This document shows positions 7,061 to 17,259 of a stretch of 64,000 nucleotides of DNA, piece after piece (the first letter of the stretch is position 1; every line of letters begins with the position of its first letter). The stretch lies in contig NZ_KE384358.1 of the NCBI RefSeq assembly GCF_000425385.1, forward strand, positions 193,623-257,622. Reading direction: 5' to 3'. This stretch comes from Pseudoduganella violaceinigra DSM 15887 (lineage in GTDB: Bacteria > Pseudomonadota > Gammaproteobacteria > Burkholderiales > Burkholderiaceae_D). A model generated the notes under the pieces. The model worked only from the letters and a program-made list of their open reading frames with translations. It searched no databases and had not been told where the DNA came from. The position numbers and the translations under genes were made by a program.

Positions 7061-9621
7061 TTGATGCTGCCTCCTTCAGGCGTTAAACGCGCTTCCAGCA
7101 GTTTCAGTTCGGTGACATTGACAAAGGTCAGCACCAGGCCATCGATCACATTGTTGACGGTGCGGTAAGGCATGATGCGCACCATGAACCAGCGTCCGTC
7201 GCGGGTCGGGATCTGGCGCTCGCAGAACACCAGGGAGCGCAGCACCTCGGCCGCATCGTCTTCCATGTCCGGGTACACCAGGTCGTTGGCGATATCGCTC
7301 AAGGGACGGTTCAGGTCCGTCGCGATCAGCTTGTACAGCTGCGTGGCCTGGTTGGTGTAGCGCCGGATATTCATCGCGCTGTCGAGAAAGATGACGGCGA
7401 TATCGGTGCTGTTCAACAGGTTCTTCATGTCGCTGTTGACCAGGGACAGGTCGTCCACCTTCGACTGCAGCTCCGCATTGACGGTGTACAGCTCCTCGTT
7501 CAGCGACTGCATTTCCTCCTTCGAGGTGGTCAGTTCCTCGTTGGTCGACTGCAGTTCCTCATTGGTCGACTGCAGTTCCTCGTTGGCCGCCTTCAGCTCC
7601 TCGCGCGAGGTTTGCATCTCTTCGCGCACGGCCTGCAATTCCAGGCGCGCCATGGTCAGCTGCTGCTCCAGCTCCTGCGGACGGGGGTCGGCGCCACGGC
7701 TGCCGCGCTTGCGGGCCGGCATCGGCGCGGCATGGAAGGTCACCAGCAGGTTATGGCCGGGCATGCTGTCTTCGCGCAGCACTTCGGCCGTCATGTCGAC
7801 CAGCAGCGAGGCGGTGCCGTCCTTGAACAGCAGTTCGCGCACGGTTTCCGTCGATTCGCTGCGGTTGGCACGCTCGATCAGGTCTGCCAGCTCGTAGCGC
7901 AGGCCGTCGCGTGCCATGGCGTGGATATTCCAGTTCGCGCGGCCGGCGGCCGGCTCGAGGAAGGTGCCGGTACGGCCGTGGATGTAGAGAATATCGCCGT
8001 CGCTATTGATCATGACTGCGGCTGGCGTATGCGCTTTCAGCAGCAGGTGTTCTACTTGTGTCTGGATATTGCCGTTCATGGTCATGGTGGTCACTTCGAT
8101 GGAACTTGGTTGCGCGGTTTTCGCGATCTTGGTCGGGAAATAATTCGCCACGCGCTGGGTGCTCGCGTCGAGCCGGCGGTAAATGCGCCCGCAACCTGGA
8201 ACCGGGGTAAACAACTCGTTATAGCTGCCTGGCGTATCCGCGCTTCCCAACACCAGCAAACCTTCCGGTTTCAATGCGTAGTGGAACAGCGGTATCAACT
8301 GCTCCTGCAATTTCGGGTTGAAATAGATTAGCAGATTGCGGCAGCTAAGAATATCGAGTTTGGTGAACGGCGGATCGGAAATGATGTTCTGCTGCGCGAA
8401 GATGATCATATTGCGCAGCTCCTTGCGGATCCGGTAGCCGGAACCATCGGCGACGAAATAGCGCTGCATCCGCTCCTGCGCCACCGAGTCTTCCACGCCG
8501 CGCCCGAACATGCCCTGGCGCGCCTTGTCGATCGCGTCGCCGTGCAAGTCGGTGGCGAAGATCTGCAGCGAGTATTTGCCCGGCTGTTCGTTGCAGCGCG
8601 CCACCGCTTCGTCGAACACCATGGCCAGGGTATAGGCCTCCTCGCCGGTCGAGCAGGCCGGCACCCAGGCCTTGAAGGCCGCGCCGTCCGGGTTCGCCGC
8701 CAGCAGGGCCGGGATGGTTTCGCTGCACAGGTGCTCCCACACGCTCGGATCGCGGAAGAAGCTGGTCACCCCGATCAGCATTTCGCGGAACAGCAGCTGC
8801 ACTTCCCCGGCGTTGTCGCGCAGGTAGGCCACATAGCTTTCCATCGAATCGAGCTGGTGCAGCTTCATGCGGCGCTCGATGCGGCGCAGCACGGTGCTCA
8901 TCTTGTATTCGGTGAAGTTGTTGCCGGTATGGCGCTGCAACAGCGACATCAGCTCACGCAAGGCCTGGCGCCGGGCGCGCGCCGCGCCATGGGCGCCGCC
9001 GTGCGGCACCGAACGCACTTGGCATAGCCACATCGGCATGGCGCCCGGCGTGGCCACGAAATCGGCCACGCCGGCCGCGATGGCGCTGCGCGGCATGGAA
9101 TCGAACTTGGCGGAATTGGGTTCCTGCGCCAGTGTTACCCCGCCCGCTTCCTGGATCGCGCGCAAGCCGGCGGTGCCGTCGGTGCCCATGCCGGAAAACA
9201 CCACGCCGGCAGCGGCCTGGCCTTTTTCGGCCGCCAGGGTGCGGAAGAAGGAATCGATCGGATAGCGTCCGTGCGCCTCGGAAGTCTCGACTGCCATCAA
9301 TTTGCCGCTGGAAAAAGCCAGGTCGAAATTAGGCGGCGCCACATAGACATGGTCCGGCCGGACTTCGATCGACTCGGCGATTTCGCACACTTCCATGGCG
9401 GTGATACGGCGCAGCAGCTCGGGCAGCAGCCCGCGCCGCGATGGATCCTGGTGCTGCAAAACGATGAACGCCATCCCGGTGCGGGACGGCATGGAGGCGA
9501 GGAACTCGGAAATCGCATCGAGCCCGCCGGCCGAAGCACCCATGCCCACGATCTGCACCGCCTGGCGGTGCCGCAGCGCTTCGCTGGATTCCGAATCAAG
9601 TGACACTAAAGGGTTAGTCAT
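7057..9621 (-). CDS. CheB-CheR-PAS fusion (chemotaxis-type methylesterase/methyltransferase signalling protein)
   Basis: An 854-residue multidomain protein. The CheB methylesterase domain (about 22-195) has the catalytic residues Ser30 (GASAGG), His58 (LQHQD) and Asp149 (GMGTDGTAG) but no receiver domain in front. The CheR methyltransferase domain (about 222-480) has the SAM motif PACSTGEEAY at 323-330. A long coiled coil with repeated NEELQST units (about 640-730) and a PAS domain (about 730-840) follow. It is not next to chemoreceptors, and together with the overlapping PAS kinase it looks like a non-motility signalling module. The start ATG at 9621 precedes the CheB domain and lies 47 nt after the stop of the efflux outer-membrane factor; upstream sequence in this frame shows no homology. 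Confidence 0.93.
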   Translation of the reverse strand: MTNPLVSLDSESSEALRHRQAVQIVGMGASAGGLDAISEFLASMPSRTGMAFIVLQHQDPSRRGLLPELLRRITAMEVCEIAESIEVRPDHVYVAPPNFDLAFSSGKLMAVETSEAHGRYPIDSFFRTLAAEKGQAAAGVVFSGMGTDGTAGLRAIQEAGGVTLAQEPNSAKFDSMPRSAIAAGVADFVATPGAMPMWLCQVRSVPHGGAHGAARARRQALRELMSLLQRHTGNNFTEYKMSTVLRRIERRMKLHQLDSMESYVAYLRDNAGEVQLLFREMLIGVTSFFRDPSVWEHLCSETIPALLAANPDGAAFKAWVPACSTGEEAYTLAMVFDEAVARCNEQPGKYSLQIFATDLHGDAIDKARQGMFGRGVEDSVAQERMQRYFVADGSGYRIRKELRNMIIFAQQNIISDPPFTKLDILSCRNLLIYFNPKLQEQLIPLFHYALKPEGLLVLGSADTPGSYNELFTPVPGCGRIYRRLDASTQRVANYFPTKIAKTAQPSSIEVTTMTMNGNIQTQVEHLLLKAHTPAAVMINSDGDILYIHGRTGTFLEPAAGRANWNIHAMARDGLRYELADLIERANRSESTETVRELLFKDGTASLLVDMTAEVLREDSMPGHNLLVTFHAAPMPARKRGSRGADPRPQELEQQLTMARLELQAVREEMQTSREELKAANEELQSTNEELQSTNEELTTSKEEMQSLNEELYTVNAELQSKVDDLSLVNSDMKNLLNSTDIAVIFLDSAMNIRRYTNQATQLYKLIATDLNRPLSDIANDLVYPDMEDDAAEVLRSLVFCERQIPTRDGRWFMVRIMPYRTVNNVIDGLVLTFVNVTELKLLEARLTPEGGSIK

Positions 9622-9668
9622 CCCGCCATCATGCCAGTGTGGCAAGAAAATGGCAAACCACCGGTCGC

Positions 9669-11042
9669 TTACGGTTTGCGCCAGCCGCCCCCCAGCGCCT
9701 GCACCAGGGCCACCGCGGTCGTCTGGCGGTCGGCCTGGGCCTGCAGCAGCGCGCGCCGGGCGTTCAGCGCCGTCACCTGGGCCGTCACCACCTCGCTGTA
9801 GCCGATCTGGCCGGCGCGGTAGCGGTTCAGCATCTGCTGCTCGACCTGGCTGGCGGCGGCGGCCGACGTCTCGCGCAAGGCTTGCTGCTGCGCCAGCACC
9901 TTGCTGGCTGCCAGTTGGTTTTCCACGTCGGCCAGCGCTTCCAGCACGGCCTGGCGGTAGTTGGCGACCGTCAGGTCGCGCGCGGCGCCGGCCTGGTCGA
10001 CCCGGGCCCCGGTGGCGCCGGCGTTGAAGAGCGCCTGCGCCGCCGACAGGCCGAGCGACCACAGGGTGTGGGATGCACTGAACAAGCCGCCCGCCTGGCT
10101 GCCCGCCACGCCGTCATTGCCGCCCAGGCTCAGGCTCGGGAAATAGGCGCTGCGGGCCAGGCCGATCTGCGCGTTGGCGGCGGCCACCCGGCGTTCGGCG
10201 GCGGCGATATCCGGCCGCCGTTCCAGCAGCGTGGCGGGAAGGCCGGCCGGGATCTCCGGCGCCTGCAGCCCCCAGGGGCCCGCTGCCAGCGCAAAGCCGG
10301 CCGGCGCCTTGCCCAATAAAACAGCAATGGCATGCTCGAGCTGGGCCCGTTGGCGCTGCGCGCTGAGCAGGTCGGCGCTGGCATTGGCCCACTGGGTCCG
10401 GGCCTGCAGCAGGTCCGAACTGGGCGCCACCCCGGCGCTGACCCGGTTCTGCGTGATCTGCAGCACGCGCTGGTAGCCTTGCACCGTTTCGCCCAACAGG
10501 GCAAGCTGGGCGTCCACCAGGCGCAGGGCGAAATAGTTGGCGGCCAGCTCGCCTTGCGCCGCCAGCCTGGCCGCGGCCAGGTCGGCGGCACTGGCCTCGG
10601 CCCCGGCCCGGGCCCCGCCGACGCCCGCGGCAAGGCGGCCCCAGACGTCGGGCTCCCAGCTGGCGCCGATATTGACCCGGTACTGGTTGCCGGTGCGCTG
10701 CTGCCCGCCCCCGCCGCTGCGGTTGGCGCTGGCGTCCAGCGTCACCACCGGGAACAGCGCCGCGCGCTGTTCGGCCACGATCGCGCGCGCCTGGGCGTAG
10801 CGCGCCTGCGCCGCCGCCACGTTCTGGTTGTTCACCTCGACCTGCGGCGCCAGGGCATTCAGGGTTGCGTCGCCGAACAGCTCCCACCAGGGCCCCTTGT
10901 CCAGCAGGTCGGCCGGCGCGGCCGGCTGCCAGCCTTGCGCCTCCTTGAATCCGGCCGGCAGCGGTGCGCTGGGCGGCTGATACGCCGGGCCGGTGGCGCA
11001 GCCGGCCAGGGCAAGGGTAAGCGCGCCGAGAATTATTTTCAT
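9669..11042 (-). CDS. RND efflux system outer-membrane lipoprotein (NodT/OprM type)
   Basis: A 457-residue precursor with a lipoprotein signal peptide and lipobox LAGC (Cys14), followed by the two repeated OEP domains of the TolC superfamily (about 55-245 and 265-455) with long alanine-rich helices and the ERRPDIAAAERRV motif between the repeats. It forms the trimeric exit channel of a tripartite pump. The gene starts within the last codons of mdtC (4-nt overlap) and is the fourth gene of the mdtABC operon, so it is the dedicated channel rather than a shared TolC. Confidence 0.96.
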   Translation of the reverse strand: MKIILGALTLALAGCATGPAYQPPSAPLPAGFKEAQGWQPAAPADLLDKGPWWELFGDATLNALAPQVEVNNQNVAAAQARYAQARAIVAEQRAALFPVVTLDASANRSGGGGQQRTGNQYRVNIGASWEPDVWGRLAAGVGGARAGAEASAADLAAARLAAQGELAANYFALRLVDAQLALLGETVQGYQRVLQITQNRVSAGVAPSSDLLQARTQWANASADLLSAQRQRAQLEHAIAVLLGKAPAGFALAAGPWGLQAPEIPAGLPATLLERRPDIAAAERRVAAANAQIGLARSAYFPSLSLGGNDGVAGSQAGGLFSASHTLWSLGLSAAQALFNAGATGARVDQAGAARDLTVANYRQAVLEALADVENQLAASKVLAQQQALRETSAAAASQVEQQMLNRYRAGQIGYSEVVTAQVTALNARRALLQAQADRQTTAVALVQALGGGWRKP

Positions 11043-14000
11043 GGTGTGGCCTTCGCGCCACGCAGGCGCATCCTGTCGAGCAGAAGATAGACCACCGGCG
11101 TGGTCAGTAAAGTGAGCAGCTGGCTGGCGACCAGGCCGCCGATGATAGCGATACCGAGCGGCTGGCGCAGCTCCGATCCTTCGCCGAAGCCTATCGCCAG
11201 CGGCAGCGCGCCCAGCGCCGCGGCCATGGTCGTCATCAGGATGGGGCGAAAGCGCAGCAGGCAGGCTTCCCGCACCGCCCCGCGCGCATCGAGCCCGCGC
11301 GTGCGCTGCGCCTCCAGGGCAAAGTCGATGATCAGGATGGCGTTCTTTTTCACGATGCCGATCAGCAGGAAGACCCCGATCAGGGCGATCAGCGAGAACT
11401 CCATGCGGAACAACAGCAGGGCCAGCACCGCGCCCACGCCGGCCGAGGGCAGCGTCGAGAGCACGGTCAGCGGATGCAGCAGGCTTTCGTACAGCATGCC
11501 GAGGACGATGTAGATCACCACCAGCGCGGCGGCGATCAGGAACGGCTGCTGTGCGTTGGTCTCCTGCGCCGTACGGGCCGTGCCCTGGAAGCTGCCGCGC
11601 ACATTATTCGGCATGCCGATCGCATTCTCCGCATCCTTGACCGCCTGCTGCGCCTGGCCCAGGCTGGCGCCGTCGGCCAGGTTGAACGAGACCGTGGTCG
11701 CCAGTTCGCCATCCTGGTGGTTCACGGATGCCGGCGTGGAACGCTCGGCGAACGTGGCCAGCGCCGCCAGCGGCACCATCGCCTGCGCCTTGGGACTGAG
11801 GGCCGAACCGCCGGAAGGGTCGCGCATGCCCGCCCCCACCACCGATCCGCCCTCCGGCGAGCCTGCGCTAGCCTTGCGCGCCACATAGACATCGGCCAGC
11901 GCCTCCGGACTGCGCGCATATTCGGGAGCCACCTCCATGACCACCTTGTACTGGTTCAGTTCATCGTAGATTGTCGCCACCTGGCGCTGCCCGAAAGCGT
12001 TGTACAGCGCATTGTCGACATCCCGCATGGTGAGGCCCATGCGCGATACCATGTCCTGGTCGGCCGAGACGAAGGTTTCCACGCCGTTGTCGGCCTGGTC
12101 GGTGTCCACGTCGACCAGCGCCTTCTGCCGCTTCATCTCGTCGGCCAGGCGCGACGCCCAGCGCTTCAAATCCGTGCGGTTATCGCTTTTCAGCGTGTAC
12201 TGGTAGGTCGAATTGCTTTGCCGCCCGCCCATGCGCAAATCCTGCACGGTGTTCAGAAACAGCGACACGCCGGTCACGCGCGCCAGCCTGGGACGCAGGC
12301 GGGAAATCACCTGCTGGCCCGTCGCATCCCGTTCGGCGACCGGCTTCAGGCTGACGAACATGAAGCCGCCGCCGGCGCGCGAACCGCCGGTAAAGCCCAC
12401 CACCGTGGCCACCGCCGGATCGGCGCGGATGATATCGACCAGCGCGCGCAGCTTGCCCTGCATGGCCTGGAACGAAATGCTCTGGTCGGCCCGGATGCCG
12501 CCGTTGATCTGCCCCGTATCCTGCTGCGGGAAGAAGCCCTTGGGCGCCGCGGCGTACACATAGACGCTCAAGCCGACCACGAACGCCAGGAGCAGCATCA
12601 CCAGCCAGGCGCTCGACAGCGCCCAGTCCAGCGACGTCTCGTACCTGCGCAGGATGGCCTTGAAGCCGCGCTCGCACAGGCGCGCCAGGCGGCCTGGCGG
12701 ACGCTGCCGCACCGCCTCCGGACGCAGCAGCCAGGCGCACAGCATCGGCGTCGTGGTCAGCGAGATCGCCAGCGAAATCATCACCGCCGCCGACAAGGTG
12801 ACGGCGAACTCGCGGAACAGCCGCCCCACCTGGCCGCCCATGAACAGCAAGGGAATGAACACCGCCACCAGCGACACGCTGATGGAGAGCACCGTGAAGC
12901 CGACTTCCTTCGCGCCTTGCAGCGCCGCCGCGAAGCGTTCCATGCCCTGCTCCATATGGCGCGCCGTGTTCTCCAGCACCACGATGGCGTCGTCCACCAC
13001 GAAGCCGGTGGCCACCGTCAGCGCCATCAGGCTGAGGTTATTCAGGCTGAAGCCCAGGAAGTACATCACGCCGAAGGTGCCCAGCAGCGACACCACCGTC
13101 GCGATCGCCGGAATCACGGTCGCGCGGGCGCTGCGCAGGAAGGCGCTGACCACCAGCACCACCAGCACAATGGATATCAGCAGCGTCCATTCGATTTCGA
13201 GCAGCGAGGAGCGGATCGAATTGGTGCTGTCGGACGCCACCTGCAGCTTCACGTCCTGCGGCAGCTGCGCCTGCAACTGGGGCAGCAATGCCCGTACCGC
13301 ATCCACCGTCTCGATCACATTCGCCCCCGGCTGCCGCGTCACCAGCACAATCACGGCCGGGTCGCCGTTGAACAGGCCCAGCGTGTTGCGGTTTTCCGCG
13401 CCGTCGGTCACTTGCGCCACATCGTCCAGGCGGATGGCCGCGCCGTCGCGCCAGGCCACCACCAGGTCGCGATAGTCCGCCGCGCTGCGCCCGCCGCTGG
13501 CGTTCGACGCGGCCGAGTAGATCTGCAGGCGCCGCCCCGCCACCTCGATCGCCCCTTTCGGGCGGTTGGCGTTGGTGGCCTGGATCGCCGCCCGCACGTC
13601 TTCCGACGACACGCCGTAGCGGTTCAGCGCGAACGGCAGCAGTTCCACCCGCACCGCCGGCAGCGAACCGCCGCCGATCTCCACGTCGCCGACGCCTTTT
13701 ACTTGCGCAAGCTTCTGCTGCACGATATTCGACACCGCCTCGTACACCTGCCCCGGGCTACGCGTGGACGATGTCAGCGCCAGGATAATGACCGGGGCAT
13801 CGGAAGGATTGGCCTTGCGGTAGGTGGGATTGCTGCGCAGGGTCGCCGGCAGGTCGGCGCGCGAGGCATTGATCGCCGCCTGCACCTCGCGCGCCGCCGC
13901 ATCGATCTTGCGGTTCAGCTCAAACTGCAGGTTGACGCGCGTCGCGCCGCTGCCCGAGGTGGAGGTCACTTCGTTCACGCCGGCGATCACCGCCAGGCGG

Positions 14001-14206
14001 CGCTCCAGCGGCGTGGCCACGCTGCTGGCCATGGTGTCCGGACTGGCGCCGGGCAGGCTGGCGCTGACCGAAATCGAAGGGAAGTCCACCTGCGGCAGCG
14101 GCGACACGGGCAGCACGAAGAACGCCGCGATGCCGGCCAGCGCCAGCCCGATCGTCAACAGCACCGTGGCGATGGGGCGGCGGACAAAGGGTTCGGACAG
14201 GTTCAT
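11039..14206 (-). CDS. mdtC: multidrug efflux RND transporter permease, MdtC-like
   Basis: A 1055-residue RND inner-membrane pump with the usual plan: TM1, a first periplasmic loop, TM2-7, a second loop, TM8-12. The proton-relay aspartates lie in the GFVVDDAIVVLEN segment. In MdtABC systems two different RND proteins, MdtB and MdtC, form a mixed trimer; here both genes are adjacent and overlap by 4 nt. A low-complexity glycine/serine insert in the second periplasmic domain (ASAGSPEGGSVVGAGMRD) is a small peculiarity next to the porter domain. Substrates are not predictable, although family members export bile salts, novobiocin and similar compounds. Confidence 0.95.
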   Translation of the reverse strand: MNLSEPFVRRPIATVLLTIGLALAGIAAFFVLPVSPLPQVDFPSISVSASLPGASPDTMASSVATPLERRLAVIAGVNEVTSTSGSGATRVNLQFELNRKIDAAAREVQAAINASRADLPATLRSNPTYRKANPSDAPVIILALTSSTRSPGQVYEAVSNIVQQKLAQVKGVGDVEIGGGSLPAVRVELLPFALNRYGVSSEDVRAAIQATNANRPKGAIEVAGRRLQIYSAASNASGGRSAADYRDLVVAWRDGAAIRLDDVAQVTDGAENRNTLGLFNGDPAVIVLVTRQPGANVIETVDAVRALLPQLQAQLPQDVKLQVASDSTNSIRSSLLEIEWTLLISIVLVVLVVSAFLRSARATVIPAIATVVSLLGTFGVMYFLGFSLNNLSLMALTVATGFVVDDAIVVLENTARHMEQGMERFAAALQGAKEVGFTVLSISVSLVAVFIPLLFMGGQVGRLFREFAVTLSAAVMISLAISLTTTPMLCAWLLRPEAVRQRPPGRLARLCERGFKAILRRYETSLDWALSSAWLVMLLLAFVVGLSVYVYAAAPKGFFPQQDTGQINGGIRADQSISFQAMQGKLRALVDIIRADPAVATVVGFTGGSRAGGGFMFVSLKPVAERDATGQQVISRLRPRLARVTGVSLFLNTVQDLRMGGRQSNSTYQYTLKSDNRTDLKRWASRLADEMKRQKALVDVDTDQADNGVETFVSADQDMVSRMGLTMRDVDNALYNAFGQRQVATIYDELNQYKVVMEVAPEYARSPEALADVYVARKASAGSPEGGSVVGAGMRDPSGGSALSPKAQAMVPLAALATFAERSTPASVNHQDGELATTVSFNLADGASLGQAQQAVKDAENAIGMPNNVRGSFQGTARTAQETNAQQPFLIAAALVVIYIVLGMLYESLLHPLTVLSTLPSAGVGAVLALLLFRMEFSLIALIGVFLLIGIVKKNAILIIDFALEAQRTRGLDARGAVREACLLRFRPILMTTMAAALGALPLAIGFGEGSELRQPLGIAIIGGLVASQLLTLLTTPVVYLLLDRMRLRGAKATP

Positions 14207-17200
14207 GCAAGCTCCTCACGCCCGGCGCGCCGGCGCTGCGCCAGGCGGTCGAAAGCGAGGTAGATCACCGGCGTGGTGTACAGCGTGAGCAGCTGGCTGA
14301 CGATCAGGCCACCGAAGATCGACAGCCCCAGCGGCCGGCGCAGTTCAGCCCCCTCGCCCCAGCCGAGCATCAGCGGGATCGCCGCGAACAGGGCCGCCAG
14401 CGTCGTCATCAGGATGGGGCGCAGGCGCAGCAGCGCCGCCTGGTGGATCGCATCGCGCGGCGCCATGCGCTGCTCGCGCTCGGCCTCGATGGCGAAGTCG
14501 ATCATCATGATCGCGTTCTTCTTCACGATACCGATCAGCAGGATGATGCCGATGATGCCGATCACGCCCAGTTCCTGCCCTGTCAGCATCAGCGCCAGCA
14601 GCGCCCCCACGCCCGCCGAGGGCAGCGTGGACAGGATGGTCAGCGGGTGGATATAGCTTTCGTACAGCACGCCCAGCACGATATACACGCACACCACCGC
14701 CGCCAGGATCAGCCAGAGCTGGTTGCTGAGCGAAGCCTGGTAGGCGCCCGCCGCGCCGAGGAAGGTCAGGCTGACCGACGGCGGCAGGCCGATTTCCCCA
14801 GCCGCGTCGCGGATCGCATCGACCGCCTGGCCCAGGGCCACGCCCGGCGCCGCATCGAAGCCGATGGTGGTGGCCGGGTATTGCGCGACATGGGTTACCT
14901 GCAGCGGCGCCGGACGCTCCTGCACGCTGGCGATGGCCGATAGCGGCGTCGCCCTGCCGCTGCCGGTGCGCAGCGGCAGGTTGCCCAGCGCTTGCGGCGT
15001 ATCCATGCGGTCCTGCCCGGCCTCCAGGATGACGCGGTACTGGTTGGTTTCCGTGAAAATCGTCGAGACGATGCGCTGGCCGAAGGCGCTGTACAGCGCG
15101 TCGTCCACCGCGGCCGCGGTAATCGACAGGCGCGACGCCGTATCGCGGTCGATGCTGACATAGGCCCCCGCACCGGTCGCGTTCACGTCGGACACCACGT
15201 TGCGCAGGCGCGCCTTGGAGACCATCCGCTCGGCCAGCTTGCCGGCCCATTCGGCCACCGTGGCGTTGTCGGCGCCCTCCAGCGACACGCGGTACTGGGT
15301 TGGGCCGCTTTCCGCGTCGATGGTCAAGTCCTGCGTCGGCTGCAGGTACGGCGTAACACCGGGCACCTGCGCCACGCGCTCGCGCAAGCGATCCATGACC
15401 ACCTGCAGCTTGTCGCGCTCCGGCTTCAGGTTGACCAGCATGCGGCCGGTATGCAGCATGGTGTTGTTGCCGGCATCGACGCCCACCACGGAACTGAGGG
15501 ACGCCACCGCCGGGTCCTCCAGCATGGCGCGCGCCGCCTGCCGCTGCAGCTGCGCCATGCGTTCGTAGGAAACCGTCTGGGCGGCCTCGATGCGCGCCTG
15601 CAGCTGGCCCGTGTCCTGGGTCGGGAACAGGCCTTTGGGGATCCACAGGTACAGCAACACCGTCAGCAGCAGCGTGCCCAGCGCCACCAGCAAGGTCAGG
15701 CCCTGGCGCTCCAGCACCCACTGCAGGCTGCCGTCATAGCGCTTGACCAGGCGCTCGAACAGGGACGTCCCGTGCTCCTTGTGCGCAAGCAGCCAGCGGC
15801 CGGACATCATCGGCACCAGCGTCAGCGACACGACGGCGGAAATCAGGATGGTGATGGCCAGCGTGACCGCGAACTCGCGGAACAGGCGCCCCACCACGTC
15901 GCCCATGAACAGCAGCGGGATCAGCACGGCAATCAGCGACACCGTCAGGGAAATGATGGTGAAGCCGATCTGCTGCGCCCCTTTGAGAGCGGCATCCATC
16001 GGGCTCGCGCCATGCTCGATATGGCGCGCAATGTTCTCGATCATCACGATGGCGTCGTCCACCACGAAGCCGGTGGCGATGGTGAGCGCCATCAGGCTGA
16101 GGTTGTTCAGGCTGTAGCCCAGCAGGTACATCACGCCGAAGCTGCCCACCAGCGAGATCGGTACCGCCAGGCTGGCGATCAGCGTGGCGCGCGGACTGCG
16201 CAGGAAGGCGAAGATCACCAGCACCACCAGCACCACGGCCAGCAGCAGCTCCATTTCCACGTGCATGACCGAAGCGCGGATGCCGTGGGTACGGTCGCTC
16301 AGGATGCTCACCTCGATGGCGCCAGGCAGGCTGGCCTGCAGTTCGGGCAGGCGCGCCTTGATCGCGTCCACCGTGGCGATCACATTGGCGCCCGGCTGGC
16401 GCTGCACATCGAGAATGATGGCGGGTGTCATCCCGGCCCAGGCGCCGAGCTTGACGTTTTCCGCGCTGTCGACCACGCGCGCCACGTCCTGCAGCCGCAC
16501 CGGCGCGCCGTTGCGGTAGGAGACGATCAACTGGCGGTAGTCGCCGGCCGCCAGCAACTGGTCATTGGCGTTGATGGTGAAGGCGCGCGCCGGGCCATCG
16601 AAACTGCCCTTGGCGCTGTTGGCATTGGCCGCCGTGATCGCGCTGCGCAGCGTGTCCAGCCCAAGGCCGTAGCTGGCCAGGGCCTGGGTATCGGCCTGGA
16701 TGCGCACGGCAGGCCGCTGGCCGCCGCTCAGGTTCACCAGCCCGACACCGTTGACCTGGCTGATTTTCAGGGCAAGGCGCGTATTGACGATGTTCTGCAC
16801 TTCCGTCAGCGGCATGCTGCTGGAGGTGATCGCCAGCGTCAGCACCGGCGCATCGGCCGGGTTGACCTTGGCGTACACCGGCGGCGCCGGCAGGTCGGTC
16901 GGCAACAGCGAGCTGCCGGCATTGATGGCGGCCTGCACCTCCTGCTCCGCCACGTCGAGCGTCTGCCCCAGGCTGAATTGCAGCGTGATGATGGAGACCC
17001 CGGCGGCACTGGTGGAGCTCATGCGCTGCAGCCCCGCCATCTGCCCGAACTGCCGTTCCAGCGGCGCGGTCACGGTGCGGCCCATGACCTCCGGACTGGC
17101 GCCGGGATACAGGGTGCGCACCTGGATTGTCGGAAAATCGACCTGCGGCAGCGCCGACAGCGGCAGGAAACGGTAGCCAAGCAGCCCCGCCAGCACGATG

Positions 17201-17259
17201 GCCAGCATGAACAGCGCCGTCGCCACCGGCCGCCGGATGAATGGCGCGGAGGGGCTCAT
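14203..17259 (-). CDS. mdtB: multidrug efflux RND transporter permease, MdtB-like
   Basis: A 1018-residue RND permease with the family layout and the TM4 motif GFVVDDAIVMIEN carrying the proton-relay Asp pair. It is clearly related to, but distinct from, the neighbouring MdtC-like protein, and the pair is expected to assemble as a heterotrimer. Its start overlaps the adaptor gene mdtA and its stop overlaps mdtC, each by 4 nt, which points to strict translational coupling of the pump. The mdtB/mdtC labels follow gene order. Confidence 0.95.
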   Translation of the reverse strand: MSPSAPFIRRPVATALFMLAIVLAGLLGYRFLPLSALPQVDFPTIQVRTLYPGASPEVMGRTVTAPLERQFGQMAGLQRMSSTSAAGVSIITLQFSLGQTLDVAEQEVQAAINAGSSLLPTDLPAPPVYAKVNPADAPVLTLAITSSSMPLTEVQNIVNTRLALKISQVNGVGLVNLSGGQRPAVRIQADTQALASYGLGLDTLRSAITAANANSAKGSFDGPARAFTINANDQLLAAGDYRQLIVSYRNGAPVRLQDVARVVDSAENVKLGAWAGMTPAIILDVQRQPGANVIATVDAIKARLPELQASLPGAIEVSILSDRTHGIRASVMHVEMELLLAVVLVVLVIFAFLRSPRATLIASLAVPISLVGSFGVMYLLGYSLNNLSLMALTIATGFVVDDAIVMIENIARHIEHGASPMDAALKGAQQIGFTIISLTVSLIAVLIPLLFMGDVVGRLFREFAVTLAITILISAVVSLTLVPMMSGRWLLAHKEHGTSLFERLVKRYDGSLQWVLERQGLTLLVALGTLLLTVLLYLWIPKGLFPTQDTGQLQARIEAAQTVSYERMAQLQRQAARAMLEDPAVASLSSVVGVDAGNNTMLHTGRMLVNLKPERDKLQVVMDRLRERVAQVPGVTPYLQPTQDLTIDAESGPTQYRVSLEGADNATVAEWAGKLAERMVSKARLRNVVSDVNATGAGAYVSIDRDTASRLSITAAAVDDALYSAFGQRIVSTIFTETNQYRVILEAGQDRMDTPQALGNLPLRTGSGRATPLSAIASVQERPAPLQVTHVAQYPATTIGFDAAPGVALGQAVDAIRDAAGEIGLPPSVSLTFLGAAGAYQASLSNQLWLILAAVVCVYIVLGVLYESYIHPLTILSTLPSAGVGALLALMLTGQELGVIGIIGIILLIGIVKKNAIMMIDFAIEAEREQRMAPRDAIHQAALLRLRPILMTTLAALFAAIPLMLGWGEGAELRRPLGLSIFGGLIVSQLLTLYTTPVIYLAFDRLAQRRRAGREELA

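Noticed and set aside
7533..7595. Tandem 21-nt repeats, considered as a possible CRISPR or satellite
   Set aside because: The unit encodes NEELQST in frame inside the coiled coil of the CheB-CheR-PAS protein, so it is a coding repeat.
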